Source: a virus | IMG/VR virus record: IMGVR_UViG_3300025769_000277 | Location: 1 to 40,744 of that record | Length of the DNA stretch: 40,744 bases | Reading direction: 5' to 3' (one strand) | Shown here: positions 1 to 7,733 of the stretch, one piece after another | Layout: each line of letters opens with the position of its first letter | Position numbering within the stretch: the stretch's first letter is position 1 | The notes under the pieces: model-generated | What the model was told of the DNA's origin: nothing | The model's input: the letters and a program-made list of their open reading frames with translations, nothing else | The model's database searches: none | Position numbers and translations under genes: made by a program

Positions 1-87
1 ATAGCGAGCAATACGATAATAGCCAGCAATCCGGTAACAGCCATCAATACGGTGATAGCGAGCAATACGGTAATAGCAAGCAATACG
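1..87. repeat. Direct terminal repeat, left copy (circular assembly overlap)
   Basis: The first 87 bases are identical to 40658-40744. The identity covers the whole of both ends, as expected when an assembler closes a circle with a k-mer-sized overlap. The segment lies inside an 18-bp coding repeat array. Joining the ends keeps the 18-bp register exactly (68 whole units) and keeps one reading frame open, which supports a real circle. A mis-closure inside the array remains possible, because near-identical blocks recur nearby. Confidence 0.9.
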
Positions 88-716
88 AGAATAGCGAGCA
101 ATTCGGTAATAGCAGGCAATACGGTAAAAGCAGGCAATACGGTAATAGCTGGCAATACGGTAATAGCAAGCAATACGAGAATAGCGAGCAATACGATAAT
201 AGCAAGCAATACGGTAACAGCCAGCAATACGGGGATAGCGAGCAATCCGATGATAGTTTGCAATCCGGTGATAGCAGTCAATCCGGTAATAGCAGGCAAT
301 ACGGTAAAAGCTGGCAATACGGTAATAGCTGGCAATACGGTAATAGCCAGCAATACGGGGATAGCGAGCAATACGGTGGTAGTGAGCAGTGCGGGAACAG
401 CCAGCAATACGGGGATAGCGAGCAATACGGTAACAGCTGCCAATACGAGGATAGCGAGCAATACGGTAATAGCAAGCAATACGAGAATAGCGAGCAATTC
501 GGGAATAGCAAGCAATACGGGAACAGCCATCAATACGGTGATAGCAGACAATACGGTGATAGCAGACAATATGGTTATAGCAAGCAATTCGGGGATAGCA
601 GACAATACGGTGATAGCAGACAATATGGTTATAGCAAGCAATTCGGGGATAGCAGACAATGCGGGGATAGCAGACAATGCGGTGATAGCAGACAATGCGG
701 GGATCGCAAGCAATCC
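1..716 (+). repeat. 18-bp tandem repeat array, right-hand part of the 68-unit array
   Basis: Imperfect copies of an 18-mer (typical unit GGTAATAGCAAGCAATAC) continue from 40150 across the circle junction to 716. With the duplicate 87 bases removed, the array is 1224 bp, exactly 68 units with no indel out of register. Variation is concentrated in codon 4 (Lys, Arg, Gln, Glu, Trp, His) and in the second base of codon 6 (Tyr, Ser, Phe, Cys). Higher-order duplications are visible, for example a 54-bp (three-unit) repeat near 560-650. Confidence 0.92.
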
Positions 717-770
717 GTTTATAGTAGGTTATTGAAAAATCAAAATGGAACGAAAGAGGTTGAGAGATGA
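1..770 (+). CDS. Hexapeptide-array protein, C-terminal part (continues from 39922 across the contig ends)
   Basis: This is the 3' part of the gene that starts at 39922. Codons are in frame from base 3 and end at TGA 768-770. After joining, the protein is 501 residues: a 76-residue N-terminal domain, 68 hexapeptide units (G-N/D-S-x-Q-Y/S/F) and a 17-residue tail. The frame is supported by continuity with the conserved N-terminus and by many changes that are synonymous here (GGT/GGG, AAT/AAC, AGC/AGT, TAC/TAT). The tail differs from that of the 217-residue sister: a 1-base deletion before the shared TGGAACGA-AGAGGTTGA stretch shifts the frame, so it ends NGTKEVER instead of WNERG. The stop overlaps the next ATG. 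The polar hexads suggest a beta-solenoid or an aggregation-prone low-complexity fibre. The function is unknown. Confidence 0.8.
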   Translation, partial: SEQYDNSQQSGNSHQYGDSEQYGNSKQYENSEQFGNSRQYGKSRQYGNSWQYGNSKQYENSEQYDNSKQYGNSQQYGDSEQSDDSLQSGDSSQSGNSRQYGKSWQYGNSWQYGNSQQYGDSEQYGGSEQCGNSQQYGDSEQYGNSCQYEDSEQYGNSKQYENSEQFGNSKQYGNSHQYGDSRQYGDSRQYGYSKQFGDSRQYGDSRQYGYSKQFGDSRQCGDSRQCGDSRQCGDRKQSVYSRLLKNQNGTKEVER

Positions 771-1045
771 ATAAATTAATAAGCGCACCAAGGGAGAATT
801 TTCACATGATAAAGTTAGCAAAAGACAAGAGAGGTCATTTTATAGTTGGTTTTTTAGTTGGTATTGTTTCATTAGGTAACTTACCCTTATCTATAATGGC
901 CGTACAAGCAGGAGCTATAGGGAAAGAGGTTTATGACTACCTAAATCCTAAGAATCACACCTGCGACCCCATGGATTATATGGCAACGGCTGCTGGTGGG
1001 TTCGCTAGTATATCTATAATAGAAATTGCTAAGTTTTTAGTATGA
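767..1045 (+). CDS. Small phage membrane protein
   Basis: A 92-residue protein whose ATG overlaps the stop of the hexapeptide-array gene. It has a charged N-terminus with a KDKRGHF motif, a hydrophobic segment at about residues 25-48, a GKEVYDYLNP motif, and a second hydrophobic stretch at about 74-92. The pattern DK-x-x-HF, then two hydrophobic spans flanking GKEVYD and a later Asp, resembles a phage membrane protein family I recall from many tailed phages, whose role is not established. A second start at 806 (AAGGGAG nine bases upstream) is equally plausible and would give 79 residues beginning just before the KDKRGHF motif. A lysis or envelope role is possible but unproven. Confidence 0.6.
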   Translation: MNKLISAPRENFHMIKLAKDKRGHFIVGFLVGIVSLGNLPLSIMAVQAGAIGKEVYDYLNPKNHTCDPMDYMATAAGGFASISIIEIAKFLV

Positions 1046-1170
1046 ACACACTAGACACATATAAAGGATTATATGAAATGAGTAAGGAACGAATTGTAAT
1101 AACTAAAGAAGAATATTTAATTTTATTAGAAGAAGGCATAGACACAAGAGACTATATAGTCAGGGGTTAG
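1042..1170 (+). CDS. Small hypothetical protein (42 aa)
   Basis: The ATG overlaps the previous stop (ATGA), the usual coupling in this genome. The product is 42 residues, rich in Glu, Ile and Tyr, with a segment resembling VITKEEYLILLEE that probably forms one or two helices. It ends at TAG, four bases before the next start. No family was recognised. Support comes from tight packing and lysine/isoleucine-rich codon use like its neighbours. Confidence 0.5.
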   Translation: MNTLDTYKGLYEMSKERIVITKEEYLILLEEGIDTRDYIVRG

Positions 1171-1174
1171 AAAG

Positions 1175-1354
1175 ATGTTTAAAAAAATAAGTTTAATAGA
1201 CCCGAACGAATGTTATATGGTTACATCATATAACAGTGATGGAACGAAAGATGATTACTATATGTTTGATATGACGACACCATATAAACATATGAATTAT
1301 AAACAAAAAAAGGAAGTTTTAGGTCTTTTTGATGAGGAGTCTGAGTGTGAGTAA
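1175..1354 (+). CDS. Small hypothetical protein (59 aa)
   Basis: A 59-residue protein starting MFKKISLIDPNECY, rich in Tyr, Asp and Met, with an acidic C-terminus (DEESECE). It lies between the 42-residue gene and thyX and overlaps the preferred thyX start by 8 bases. The GAGGAG that serves as thyX ribosome site is inside its last codons, which implies translational coupling. No family was recognised. Confidence 0.5.
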   Translation: MFKKISLIDPNECYMVTSYNSDGTKDDYYMFDMTTPYKHMNYKQKKEVLGLFDEESECE

Positions 1355-1964
1355 AACAAAAATAATCTGGGTGACCCCAGAATGTGAGAAGGTAATAGGG
1401 TATTGTGCACGGGTGAGTAACCCTGCAAACCAAGATAACCCAAATGTATCTAAACTATTAAAATACTGTATGACCAAAGGTCATTGGTCTGTATTTGAGA
1501 TGGGTAGTATGTGTGTGGAGATTACAACTAGTCGAGCTATATCGGCCCAGATACTTAGACACCGTAGTTTCTCATTTCAGGAGTTCAGTCAAAGGTATGC
1601 AGAGGCTACGTCATTCGAGACGCAAGAAGCTAGGAGTCAGGATCTTAATAATAGACAAATGAGTAATGACGACTTAACAGAAGATAAGAAGTCTTGGTTT
1701 AAATGCGTATTGAAACATCACCAAGAGAAGTCTTTAAAACTTTACAATACAGCCATTGAGCACGGTGTAGCTAAAGAATGTGCAAGATCGCTACTTCCAT
1801 TATCCACTCAAACAACTTTATATATGTCTGGAACGATTCGTAGTTGGATACATTATCTAAAACTAAGGACAGGTAACGGCACTCAGAAAGAACACATGGA
1901 CATAGCATTAGATATAAAAGAAACACTTATTAAAGAGATACCAACATTAAAAGGACTAATTTAA
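1347..1964 (+). CDS. thyX: Flavin-dependent thymidylate synthase ThyX
   Basis: ThyX converts dUMP to dTMP using methylenetetrahydrofolate and FAD with NADPH, supplying thymidine for an AT-rich genome. The ThyX signature RHR-x2-S-x5-S-x-RY is intact at residues 71-84 (RHRSFSFQEFSQRY). The C-terminal half holds the expected ARSLLPLST region. The chosen start is GTG 1347, with GAGGAG seven bases upstream, giving 205 residues that begin MSKTKIIWVTP, typical of the family. Upstream TTG 1329 and ATG 1332 lack a good ribosome site. Length fits single-domain phage ThyX proteins. It sits in the nucleotide and sugar part of the rightward operon. Confidence 0.95.
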   Translation: MSKTKIIWVTPECEKVIGYCARVSNPANQDNPNVSKLLKYCMTKGHWSVFEMGSMCVEITTSRAISAQILRHRSFSFQEFSQRYAEATSFETQEARSQDLNNRQMSNDDLTEDKKSWFKCVLKHHQEKSLKLYNTAIEHGVAKECARSLLPLSTQTTLYMSGTIRSWIHYLKLRTGNGTQKEHMDIALDIKETLIKEIPTLKGLI

Positions 1965-2171
1965 ATGAAAAAAATAATATCATTACATCCAGACCCAAGT
2001 TCACCTTTCTCTTTACCTGGTTCATTAAATGTAAATATCAATATGAACAATAATAGTGTAGTTAATATTATAAGTAATTCTGAAAAGATAGACGAAGCAT
2101 TCTCAGATTATATTTTTAGAATTAATAAATTAAAACTAACGGAAGCGAGGTTGAAAAAGTCTTTATTATGA
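1965..2171 (+). CDS. Small hypothetical protein (68 aa)
   Basis: The ATG directly follows the thyX stop, with AAAGGA nine bases upstream. The 68-residue product has an Asn-rich middle (NVNINMNNNSVVNII) and a basic helical C-terminus ending KLTEARLKKSLL. No domain was recognised. It overlaps the next gene by ATGA. It is probably a real early phage gene of unknown function. Confidence 0.5.
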   Translation: MKKIISLHPDPSSPFSLPGSLNVNINMNNNSVVNIISNSEKIDEAFSDYIFRINKLKLTEARLKKSLL

Positions 2172-2323
2172 AAAATTTAATAACAAATAGACAATTAGTC
2201 TCTCTAAACACAGCTAGAATAAAATTAAAAGAAAAACACCCAAGAATAGCAGATGATTTAAGACAAATATTTCAGATTATAATAAAGGAACAGGAGTTAG
2301 ACAACGGCAATGATGACAGTTGA
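2168..2323 (+). CDS. Small hypothetical protein (51 aa)
   Basis: ATGA overlap with the previous stop. The 51-residue product is predicted mostly helical and basic in the first half (LNTARIKLKEKHPRIADDLRQ), with an acidic tail (DNGNDDS). No family was recognised. The end overlaps the start of the next gene by 14 bases. Confidence 0.5.
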   Translation: MKNLITNRQLVSLNTARIKLKEKHPRIADDLRQIFQIIIKEQELDNGNDDS

Positions 2324-2528
2324 TGAGGTAAAAGCAACCCGTTTTATGTGGGTAAAAAACATAAAAGAAAATGAATTCTTTTATGGGAATAATGGATACA
2401 AAAAGGCCTGTGGGAACTGTAGGGGTCTTGTGCCTGTCAACACTAAGGATGATGATATATGTGCAAAGTGCAGTACAAAAATAACAATAATAGCAGTGAG
2501 GTTGATAAATGACATACATAATAGCTGA
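2310..2528 (+). CDS. Small zinc-ribbon protein
   Basis: A 72-residue protein with two Cys pairs, C-G-N-C at about residues 34-37 and C-A-K-C at about 54-57, separated by a turn. This is the layout of a zinc ribbon. It starts with two adjacent ATGs (2310 and 2313). AGGAG lies further upstream than usual, so translation is probably coupled to the preceding gene. The C-terminus overlaps neuB by 20 bases. Zinc ribbons of this size in phages often bind nucleic acid or RNA polymerase, but nothing here fixes the partner. Confidence 0.6.
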   Translation: MMTVDEVKATRFMWVKNIKENEFFYGNNGYKKACGNCRGLVPVNTKDDDICAKCSTKITIIAVRLINDIHNS

Positions 2529-3531
2529 GTTAGGGCAAAACCATAATGGGGATATTGATACCGCATATAACATGATAGAGAAGGCCTCAAAGAGTCAGGT
2601 TAACGCAATCAAGCTAACCATGAGAGATCTTGATAATGAGATGACGGATGATATGGCTAATTCACCTTATAATTCACCAAATAGCTACGGAAAAACATAC
2701 ATGGATCATAGAAAGAAATTAGAGTTAGATCCGGTAGATATAAACAACTTATGTATTAGGGCGAAAGATTTAGGGGTGGATGTAGTTATTACATTATGTT
2801 CATCAACGCTTTTAAACAAAAGAATAATAAGAGAGCACATAATACCAAAATGCGAATATATTAAGATTGCATCGAGAGACATAACCAACATACCTTTATT
2901 AGAAGGGATAAAGCCTCTGGATAAAAAAATAATAATATCTACAGGTATGTGTGATTTTTTCGAGTTAACAGAGGCTCTTAAGATACTATATAAGAAAGAC
3001 GTAACAATAATGCACTGTGTGTCTAAATACCCAACAGAAGATAGTGATGCTAGATTAATTCGTATAAACACACTAAAGAATCAATATGGAATACGATATA
3101 GAATAGGTTACTCGGACCACACGATGGGGATAGATGCGGTTAAAATTGCGGTTTGTATGGGGGCAACAGTAATAGAGAAGCACATGACATTAGACCCTGA
3201 AGATAAGGGGTCAGATCACAAAGGATCTTTGACACCAGTCAAATTTAGATACATGAGGAGACAGGTGAATTATATTCAAGAAATGATAGGATTAGATCAT
3301 TCATTATCGGCTATAGATGGTGACGGGATTAAGGGGTCAAGAATTAAATTAATGCGGTCAATATGTGCTAATAGAAATATAAGAAAAGGGGAGGTTTTTA
3401 CGGAAGATAATTTGTGTCTATTAAGCCCTGGGGACGGTATACCTGGTAATTACTATCGCAATTTAATAGGCAAGACTTGCAATTCAGATATAAATGCTAA
3501 GACAGCTATAAAAATGGAGAATATAAAATGA
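2509..3531 (+). CDS. neuB: NeuB-like nonulosonic (sialic) acid synthase
   Basis: Family members condense phosphoenolpyruvate with a hexosamine or mannose (or its 6-phosphate) to give a nine-carbon sialic-type acid. The 340 residues match the usual length. The N-terminal TIM barrel begins with the family motif AELGQNHNGD, continues with KIASRDI, a STGM strand and HCVSKYPT, and includes GYSDHTMG and EKHMTLDP. The C-terminal part from about residue 280 (RSICANRNIRKGEVFT onward) is the antifreeze-like SAF domain. The Glu, His and Asp positions expected for PEP and metal binding appear present. It overlaps the zinc-ribbon gene upstream and is coupled by ATGA to a HAD phosphatase, followed by a NeuA-like gene. 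This suggests a 9-phosphate route of the Neu5Ac-9-P or Kdn type. The exact sugar cannot be told. Confidence 0.88.
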   Translation: MTYIIAELGQNHNGDIDTAYNMIEKASKSQVNAIKLTMRDLDNEMTDDMANSPYNSPNSYGKTYMDHRKKLELDPVDINNLCIRAKDLGVDVVITLCSSTLLNKRIIREHIIPKCEYIKIASRDITNIPLLEGIKPLDKKIIISTGMCDFFELTEALKILYKKDVTIMHCVSKYPTEDSDARLIRINTLKNQYGIRYRIGYSDHTMGIDAVKIAVCMGATVIEKHMTLDPEDKGSDHKGSLTPVKFRYMRRQVNYIQEMIGLDHSLSAIDGDGIKGSRIKLMRSICANRNIRKGEVFTEDNLCLLSPGDGIPGNYYRNLIGKTCNSDINAKTAIKMENIK

Positions 3532-3830
3532 AGACATACTGTTTTGACATGGACGGGGTCATATGTGAGATAGACCATGATGATTATCAATTTAGAAGTC
3601 CTATAAGAAATACAATTTTAATTATGGCCCAACTAAAAAAAACAGGGAATATAGTAATTATTCACACAGGAAGACATATAAACAACCTTAGCATTACTAA
3701 AAGTTGGTTAAGTAGGAATAAGGTTAAATACGATCTTATTCAGTTCGGGAAGCCAGTGGCAGACTTATACATTGATGATAAAGGCGTGAGGTTTGAAGAA
3801 TGGAACGAGAAATTAATAAAATACTTGTAA
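3528..3830 (+). CDS. HAD-superfamily phosphatase
   Basis: A short 100-residue HAD protein with motif I DMDGV (Asp7 nucleophile, Asp9 acid), a motif II threonine in IHTGR at about residues 45-49, a Lys in motif III (FGKP), and motif IV DLYIDDKG at about 79-86. No large cap domain fits in this length, as in the KdsC or capsule-type small phosphatases. Its place between NeuB-like and NeuA-like genes makes a sugar-acid 9-phosphate phosphatase the best guess. That substrate is inferred from context only. Start by ATGA overlap with neuB. Confidence 0.75.
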   Translation: MKTYCFDMDGVICEIDHDDYQFRSPIRNTILIMAQLKKTGNIVIIHTGRHINNLSITKSWLSRNKVKYDLIQFGKPVADLYIDDKGVRFEEWNEKLIKYL

Positions 3831-4318
3831 TAATTTGCGCTAAAAAAAACTCTAAAAGATTCCCAAGTAAAAATGAGATTCTTATGGATGATGTAATAAA
3901 AGAGTGCCTAAGAGATAAGAGGATATCTAGAGTTGCGTTAGCAACGGACATCGAGCGGTTCCTCGAAATGGGTGATGATAAGCTAAGTGTTTTAATGCGA
4001 CCTAAGAATGCATTAGAGCCAGAGGATTCAGTTTTTCTTATAGCAAGATGGGTATACCTATCTATGGGGGACCACTACGATATAGTGTCTGTAGTACTAC
4101 CGTCTGTTATAGGGTTTAAATCTGGGTTTATAAAAAAGACCGCTGACATATTGGTATCAAATAATCTAAATGAAGTACGAACATACAATAATGAGGGGGT
4201 TGAAAACGGTGTAATAACAATGAGGAGTGAGTGTCTAAAGAGCAGTAATGTATCAACTTACTGTGGTGCACTTATAACAAAAGCACATGAAGTCCATCTA
4301 CCTAGTGAGCTAAGATAA
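3800..4318 (+). CDS. neuA: Truncated-looking CMP-sialic acid synthetase (NeuA-like)
   Basis: CMP-nonulosonate synthetases activate the sugar acid with CTP. The N-terminus has the nucleotide-binding motif in the form ICAKKNSKRFPSKN, corresponding to the family pattern of small residues, Arg/Lys, Gly/Asn-Ser-Lys-Arg and Lys-Asn. A strand with ALATDIERF and a later Ser/Pro loop follow. At 172 residues it is about 50 shorter than typical NeuA, and the usual QPTSP-like loop reads LPSVIGF. It may be a minimal or divergent enzyme. It overlaps the HAD gene by 31 bases and shares TAATG with the primase gene. Confidence 0.65.
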   Translation: MEREINKILVIICAKKNSKRFPSKNEILMDDVIKECLRDKRISRVALATDIERFLEMGDDKLSVLMRPKNALEPEDSVFLIARWVYLSMGDHYDIVSVVLPSVIGFKSGFIKKTADILVSNNLNEVRTYNNEGVENGVITMRSECLKSSNVSTYCGALITKAHEVHLPSELR

Positions 4319-7257
4319 TGAATATAATAGATGAGATAAATAAAAGACTCACTATAAGTGAGGTATTAAGCTATCTCCCAGAGATGAAAGAAAATGGGCA
4401 TAACTATATAGGGAAATGCCCTGTGGGGCATAGTAGCAAGTCTGGGACTAGCTTTCAGGTAAACACAATAGAGCCGACATTTAATTGCTTTAACTGCGGT
4501 GTATCCGGTAATTATATACATCTAATAGAGCTAATAAAATTTGGGTCATGCTCAAGAGGTAAAAAAGCATCAGAGTCATTTAAAGGGGCTATAAAATACC
4601 TTGCAAATAAATATGAGATAAATCAACAGGACTCATCATATGAGGGAGGTGTTTACTCGCCTGTATTTGATATAATCGAATATGCGGTATCCGAATATCA
4701 GTCACAGTTAAAAAAAACAAATATGGCTGAGTCTATATGTAAAAAATATGGATTCAATAAAGAATTTTTAGAGACTGAAAGATGGGGGTATGGTGCGGTA
4801 TGTCCTTCGGTGAATATGCGGGAATACTGGACTCAAGAGGAGCTTTTGTCATCAGGGTTATTTAATAAATCAGAAAAATCAAAGACGGGAGTATTCCATA
4901 TATACCAAGGGAGATTAGTCATCCCATATAATGACTACGGTGTGGTAAAGTACACCATAGGTAGAAAGACATCAAAAACAAATAATTGGGGCAATGGAGT
5001 AGAGTCCCCAAAGTATTTTAAGCAATACTTAAACTCTGAGAAAAGACCATGGGTATCAAAATCAATAAAAAACCAGATAATTAAGTGCAGCAAAGACAAT
5101 GATGAAGTTGTCATAACGGAAGGGGTTACAGATTATTTATCAGCAAAGATGCATGGGATCAATTCCGTATCTGCGGTCACGACATCATTCAAAAGAGATG
5201 AGTATGGAAGAGTCGTTGAATTTTGTAAGAATTTTAAACGGGTTTATATCGCTAATGATAACGATGAAAATCAGGCTGGCCAGAAGGGTACTGATAGAAT
5301 TTGTGAAATGTTGTTACATGCTGGCATTAACCCTTTTGTTATACTATTGCCTAGGGGCCCTGGAGTATCTAAAATAGATTTAAATGAATTTATAAAAGAT
5401 AAAGGTGTCGAGGCTTTCCATGAATTAAAGTTAGAATCAGAATCTTATATAGATCACTTAATTAATAAAATACCACCTGATACTGACAAGAAAGATCTCG
5501 TTTTAAAACTAGAACCGATATGCAACCTCCTTTCAAGTATGCCGAAACATATTGCTGAGGTTTACGTTTTAGATAAGATAAAGCAACGATTCAAGTTATC
5601 ATCATTTAAAAATATACTTAGGTCTATACAAGACTTGGTCTTTTCAAGTCAAACTGAGGTGTTCAAAGATAAGGATACAGAGGATGATAAGTCGTCTATA
5701 TTTAAAGATCATGAAAATGATATAAAGCTAATAAGCTCAGGGCAAGATTATAAGGAGGGGTTTCTTTATTACACAATAACAAGACCTAAGACCGTTACTG
5801 ATAAAAATGGAATAATGAAGGTTGTTAATGAAGTTTTAATGGTTTGCTCGAATGGAGATATCTCGGTAGTAAAAGATTACCAGATTATTAAAGAAAACTT
5901 CGCGCTACAGAGGAAATTAGGCCCTGAGTATAGGTGTGAGTACTGGTCTTTTAAGGATGGCCCATACTCGGTAAATAAGTACGTAAATGGCAAGGCCATG
6001 GTAGATCCAAGAGATTTATACGAGAAACTTCTTAAATTTATAAATAGATTTGTTTATTTTAAAAAAAATTACGATGCTTCATTCTGTGCAGTATTATTAA
6101 TGGTGACATCGTTATTTATGGTTTTCAATGCAGTCGGCTATGTCCACCTTCTAGCTGAAAAAAGGTCTGGCAAAACGACACTTTTAGAGATATTTCATCT
6201 CTTAGGTTTTAACTCGCAACTTGCGTCATCAATATCTGATGCAGCCCTTTTTAGGAGTGTTGAGGCGTTCCGCTGCATGCTTCTTATAGATGAAGCTGAA
6301 AATCTTAACCCAACTCAAAAGCAAAGAGAGGTAGGGCAGTCAGAAAAATTAGAACTTTTGAAGGCTGGGTACAAAAAGAGCGGTTCGGCAACAAGGTGTG
6401 AGGGACAATCGAACTCGGTTGTTACGTTTCATAACTACTGTATGAAAATATTTGCTGGAACAAAAGGCGCCGACTCCATACTTGAAGATAGGATGATTTT
6501 ATTAGAGATGATTAGAGCCATGGAGGGCGTTGAGATAGAGGAGCTTATAGAGGCTAACGTGAAAGATGAATCTCAGGAGCTTAGAGATATGATCTATTGC
6601 TTTGGGATGCAGTACGCGAAGGATGTTGACGATATCTACAGAACATCATTATCTAATAAGCGCGAAGAGTTAAAAAAGAGTAAGGTTACATTTAGGCAGA
6701 AAGAGTTGTGGACCCCATACCTATGTGTAGCAAAGCTAATAGATGATAAGTCACATGTAAATGAGAGTGTTTTTAATATTATGCTTGAAAAGGCAAGGGA
6801 TGGAGTAGATACAAGAGAGGCGTTTGGCGGGGATACTAAATCATTAGAGATAGTAGAGAGGTTATATCTTTGGATTAAAAGAGTTCAGGATGGAAAAATA
6901 AAAGATATGAGCTTCCTATATGATGGCGATGTATATATACGTAGAGGAATAAGCGATCACTTCATTAAAGACGTCTTAAAGAGTAAAGAGAATGAAGATG
7001 ATTTTAGTTATATGACATACCAGAAGCTTAAGCAATTATTGAGGAAGTTTCATATAATAGATAAAGACTCGGATCTAAAAAACCATAATACAGGGGGCTC
7101 AAAAGGGTCTGCGATAATATTAGATAGATGCAGAATGCTAAAGGCAATAATGACATATAAAAACAATTTTGACGAAGAGGTTCTAGAGGATATAAATAAG
7201 ATGAATAATATAAAAACAGAAGTAGAGTATGACTTTAATGAAGAGGGGCTAGATTAA
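4318..7257 (+). CDS. Primase-ATPase (zinc finger, TOPRIM, P-loop helicase-like)
   Basis: A 979-residue replication protein. Residues 34-60 form a CHC2-type zinc finger (Cys34, His38, Cys57, Cys60). A TOPRIM primase core follows, with EGVTD (Glu268, Asp272) and the metal motif DND (Asp314, Asp316). A central linker of about 150 residues precedes a P-loop domain with Walker A AEKRSGKTT (Lys619) and Walker B LLIDEAEN (Asp658, Glu659). The ATPase resembles DUF927/VapE-type or SF3-like helicase domains more than DnaB or T7 gp4. It would prime DNA and unwind or load at forks. It is the largest gene in the window, and no DNA polymerase accompanies it, so the host polymerase is presumably recruited. 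Confidence 0.88.
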   Translation: MNIIDEINKRLTISEVLSYLPEMKENGHNYIGKCPVGHSSKSGTSFQVNTIEPTFNCFNCGVSGNYIHLIELIKFGSCSRGKKASESFKGAIKYLANKYEINQQDSSYEGGVYSPVFDIIEYAVSEYQSQLKKTNMAESICKKYGFNKEFLETERWGYGAVCPSVNMREYWTQEELLSSGLFNKSEKSKTGVFHIYQGRLVIPYNDYGVVKYTIGRKTSKTNNWGNGVESPKYFKQYLNSEKRPWVSKSIKNQIIKCSKDNDEVVITEGVTDYLSAKMHGINSVSAVTTSFKRDEYGRVVEFCKNFKRVYIANDNDENQAGQKGTDRICEMLLHAGINPFVILLPRGPGVSKIDLNEFIKDKGVEAFHELKLESESYIDHLINKIPPDTDKKDLVLKLEPICNLLSSMPKHIAEVYVLDKIKQRFKLSSFKNILRSIQDLVFSSQTEVFKDKDTEDDKSSIFKDHENDIKLISSGQDYKEGFLYYTITRPKTVTDKNGIMKVVNEVLMVCSNGDISVVKDYQIIKENFALQRKLGPEYRCEYWSFKDGPYSVNKYVNGKAMVDPRDLYEKLLKFINRFVYFKKNYDASFCAVLLMVTSLFMVFNAVGYVHLLAEKRSGKTTLLEIFHLLGFNSQLASSISDAALFRSVEAFRCMLLIDEAENLNPTQKQREVGQSEKLELLKAGYKKSGSATRCEGQSNSVVTFHNYCMKIFAGTKGADSILEDRMILLEMIRAMEGVEIEELIEANVKDESQELRDMIYCFGMQYAKDVDDIYRTSLSNKREELKKSKVTFRQKELWTPYLCVAKLIDDKSHVNESVFNIMLEKARDGVDTREAFGGDTKSLEIVERLYLWIKRVQDGKIKDMSFLYDGDVYIRRGISDHFIKDVLKSKENEDDFSYMTYQKLKQLLRKFHIIDKDSDLKNHNTGGSKGSAIILDRCRMLKAIMTYKNNFDEEVLEDINKMNNIKTEVEYDFNEEGLD

Positions 7258-7733
7258 TGAGTATGTTTTTTACAACGCCACAATATAAGGCGTTATGTAA
7301 GGTTCGTGAATATGTAATGACTATCAATACAGAGGCTAACTATAATAAATTTATAAAAGTACATAATGACTGTGTTAGTTTAGCAAAGGAGCATTATAAA
7401 AATATTGGATGGAGGGAAGAGTCTGAATCTTACGCCTGGGGGGGTCTTAAAAATATCCCTGAAAGAGTAATACCGATGGGTGGTCTAAGTTTTTTAGATG
7501 ATCATAAAATGTATATAAGTGAAGATCAAAGAACTTGGATATTTAGAAATATTAAGAATGGAGAGATTATAAAATACACCCCATCAGAAACAGAGGAGTT
7601 AAAAAATTACAGTTGTAAAGATTTAAGAAAGATACATGAAATTAAAGTACAATTCGAAGGAGATATTTTAAATGGCAATGAAGCAAGAAAGCGCACTCGT
7701 ACTAAAAATAAAAAAGGAGCTAAACAGTTATGA
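7257..7733 (+). CDS. Hypothetical early protein (158 aa)
   Basis: The start overlaps the primase stop (TAATGA). A second ATG lies at 7263. The protein is 158 residues, predicted mixed alpha/beta, with aromatic-rich segments (SESYAWGGL, QRTWIF) and a strongly basic C-terminal tail (ARKRTRTKNKKGAK). Its last 62 bases overlap the VRR-NUC gene in another frame. No family was recognised. The basic tail fits nucleic-acid binding next to replication genes, but that is inference. Confidence 0.55.
   Translation: MSMFFTTPQYKALCKVREYVMTINTEANYNKFIKVHNDCVSLAKEHYKNIGWREESESYAWGGLKNIPERVIPMGGLSFLDDHKMYISEDQRTWIFRNIKNGEIIKYTPSETEELKNYSCKDLRKIHEIKVQFEGDILNGNEARKRTRTKNKKGAKQL

Noticed and set aside
1-87. True terminal redundancy as in T7-type genomes
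   Set aside because: The repeat lies inside a coding array and continues the frame and unit register. An assembly overlap explains it better than a packaging end.
1347-1964. ThyX as evidence for a hypermodified-base pathway
   Set aside because: Such pathways use ThyA-like hydroxymethylases. The ThyX motif here is intact and ordinary, with no base-modification partners seen.
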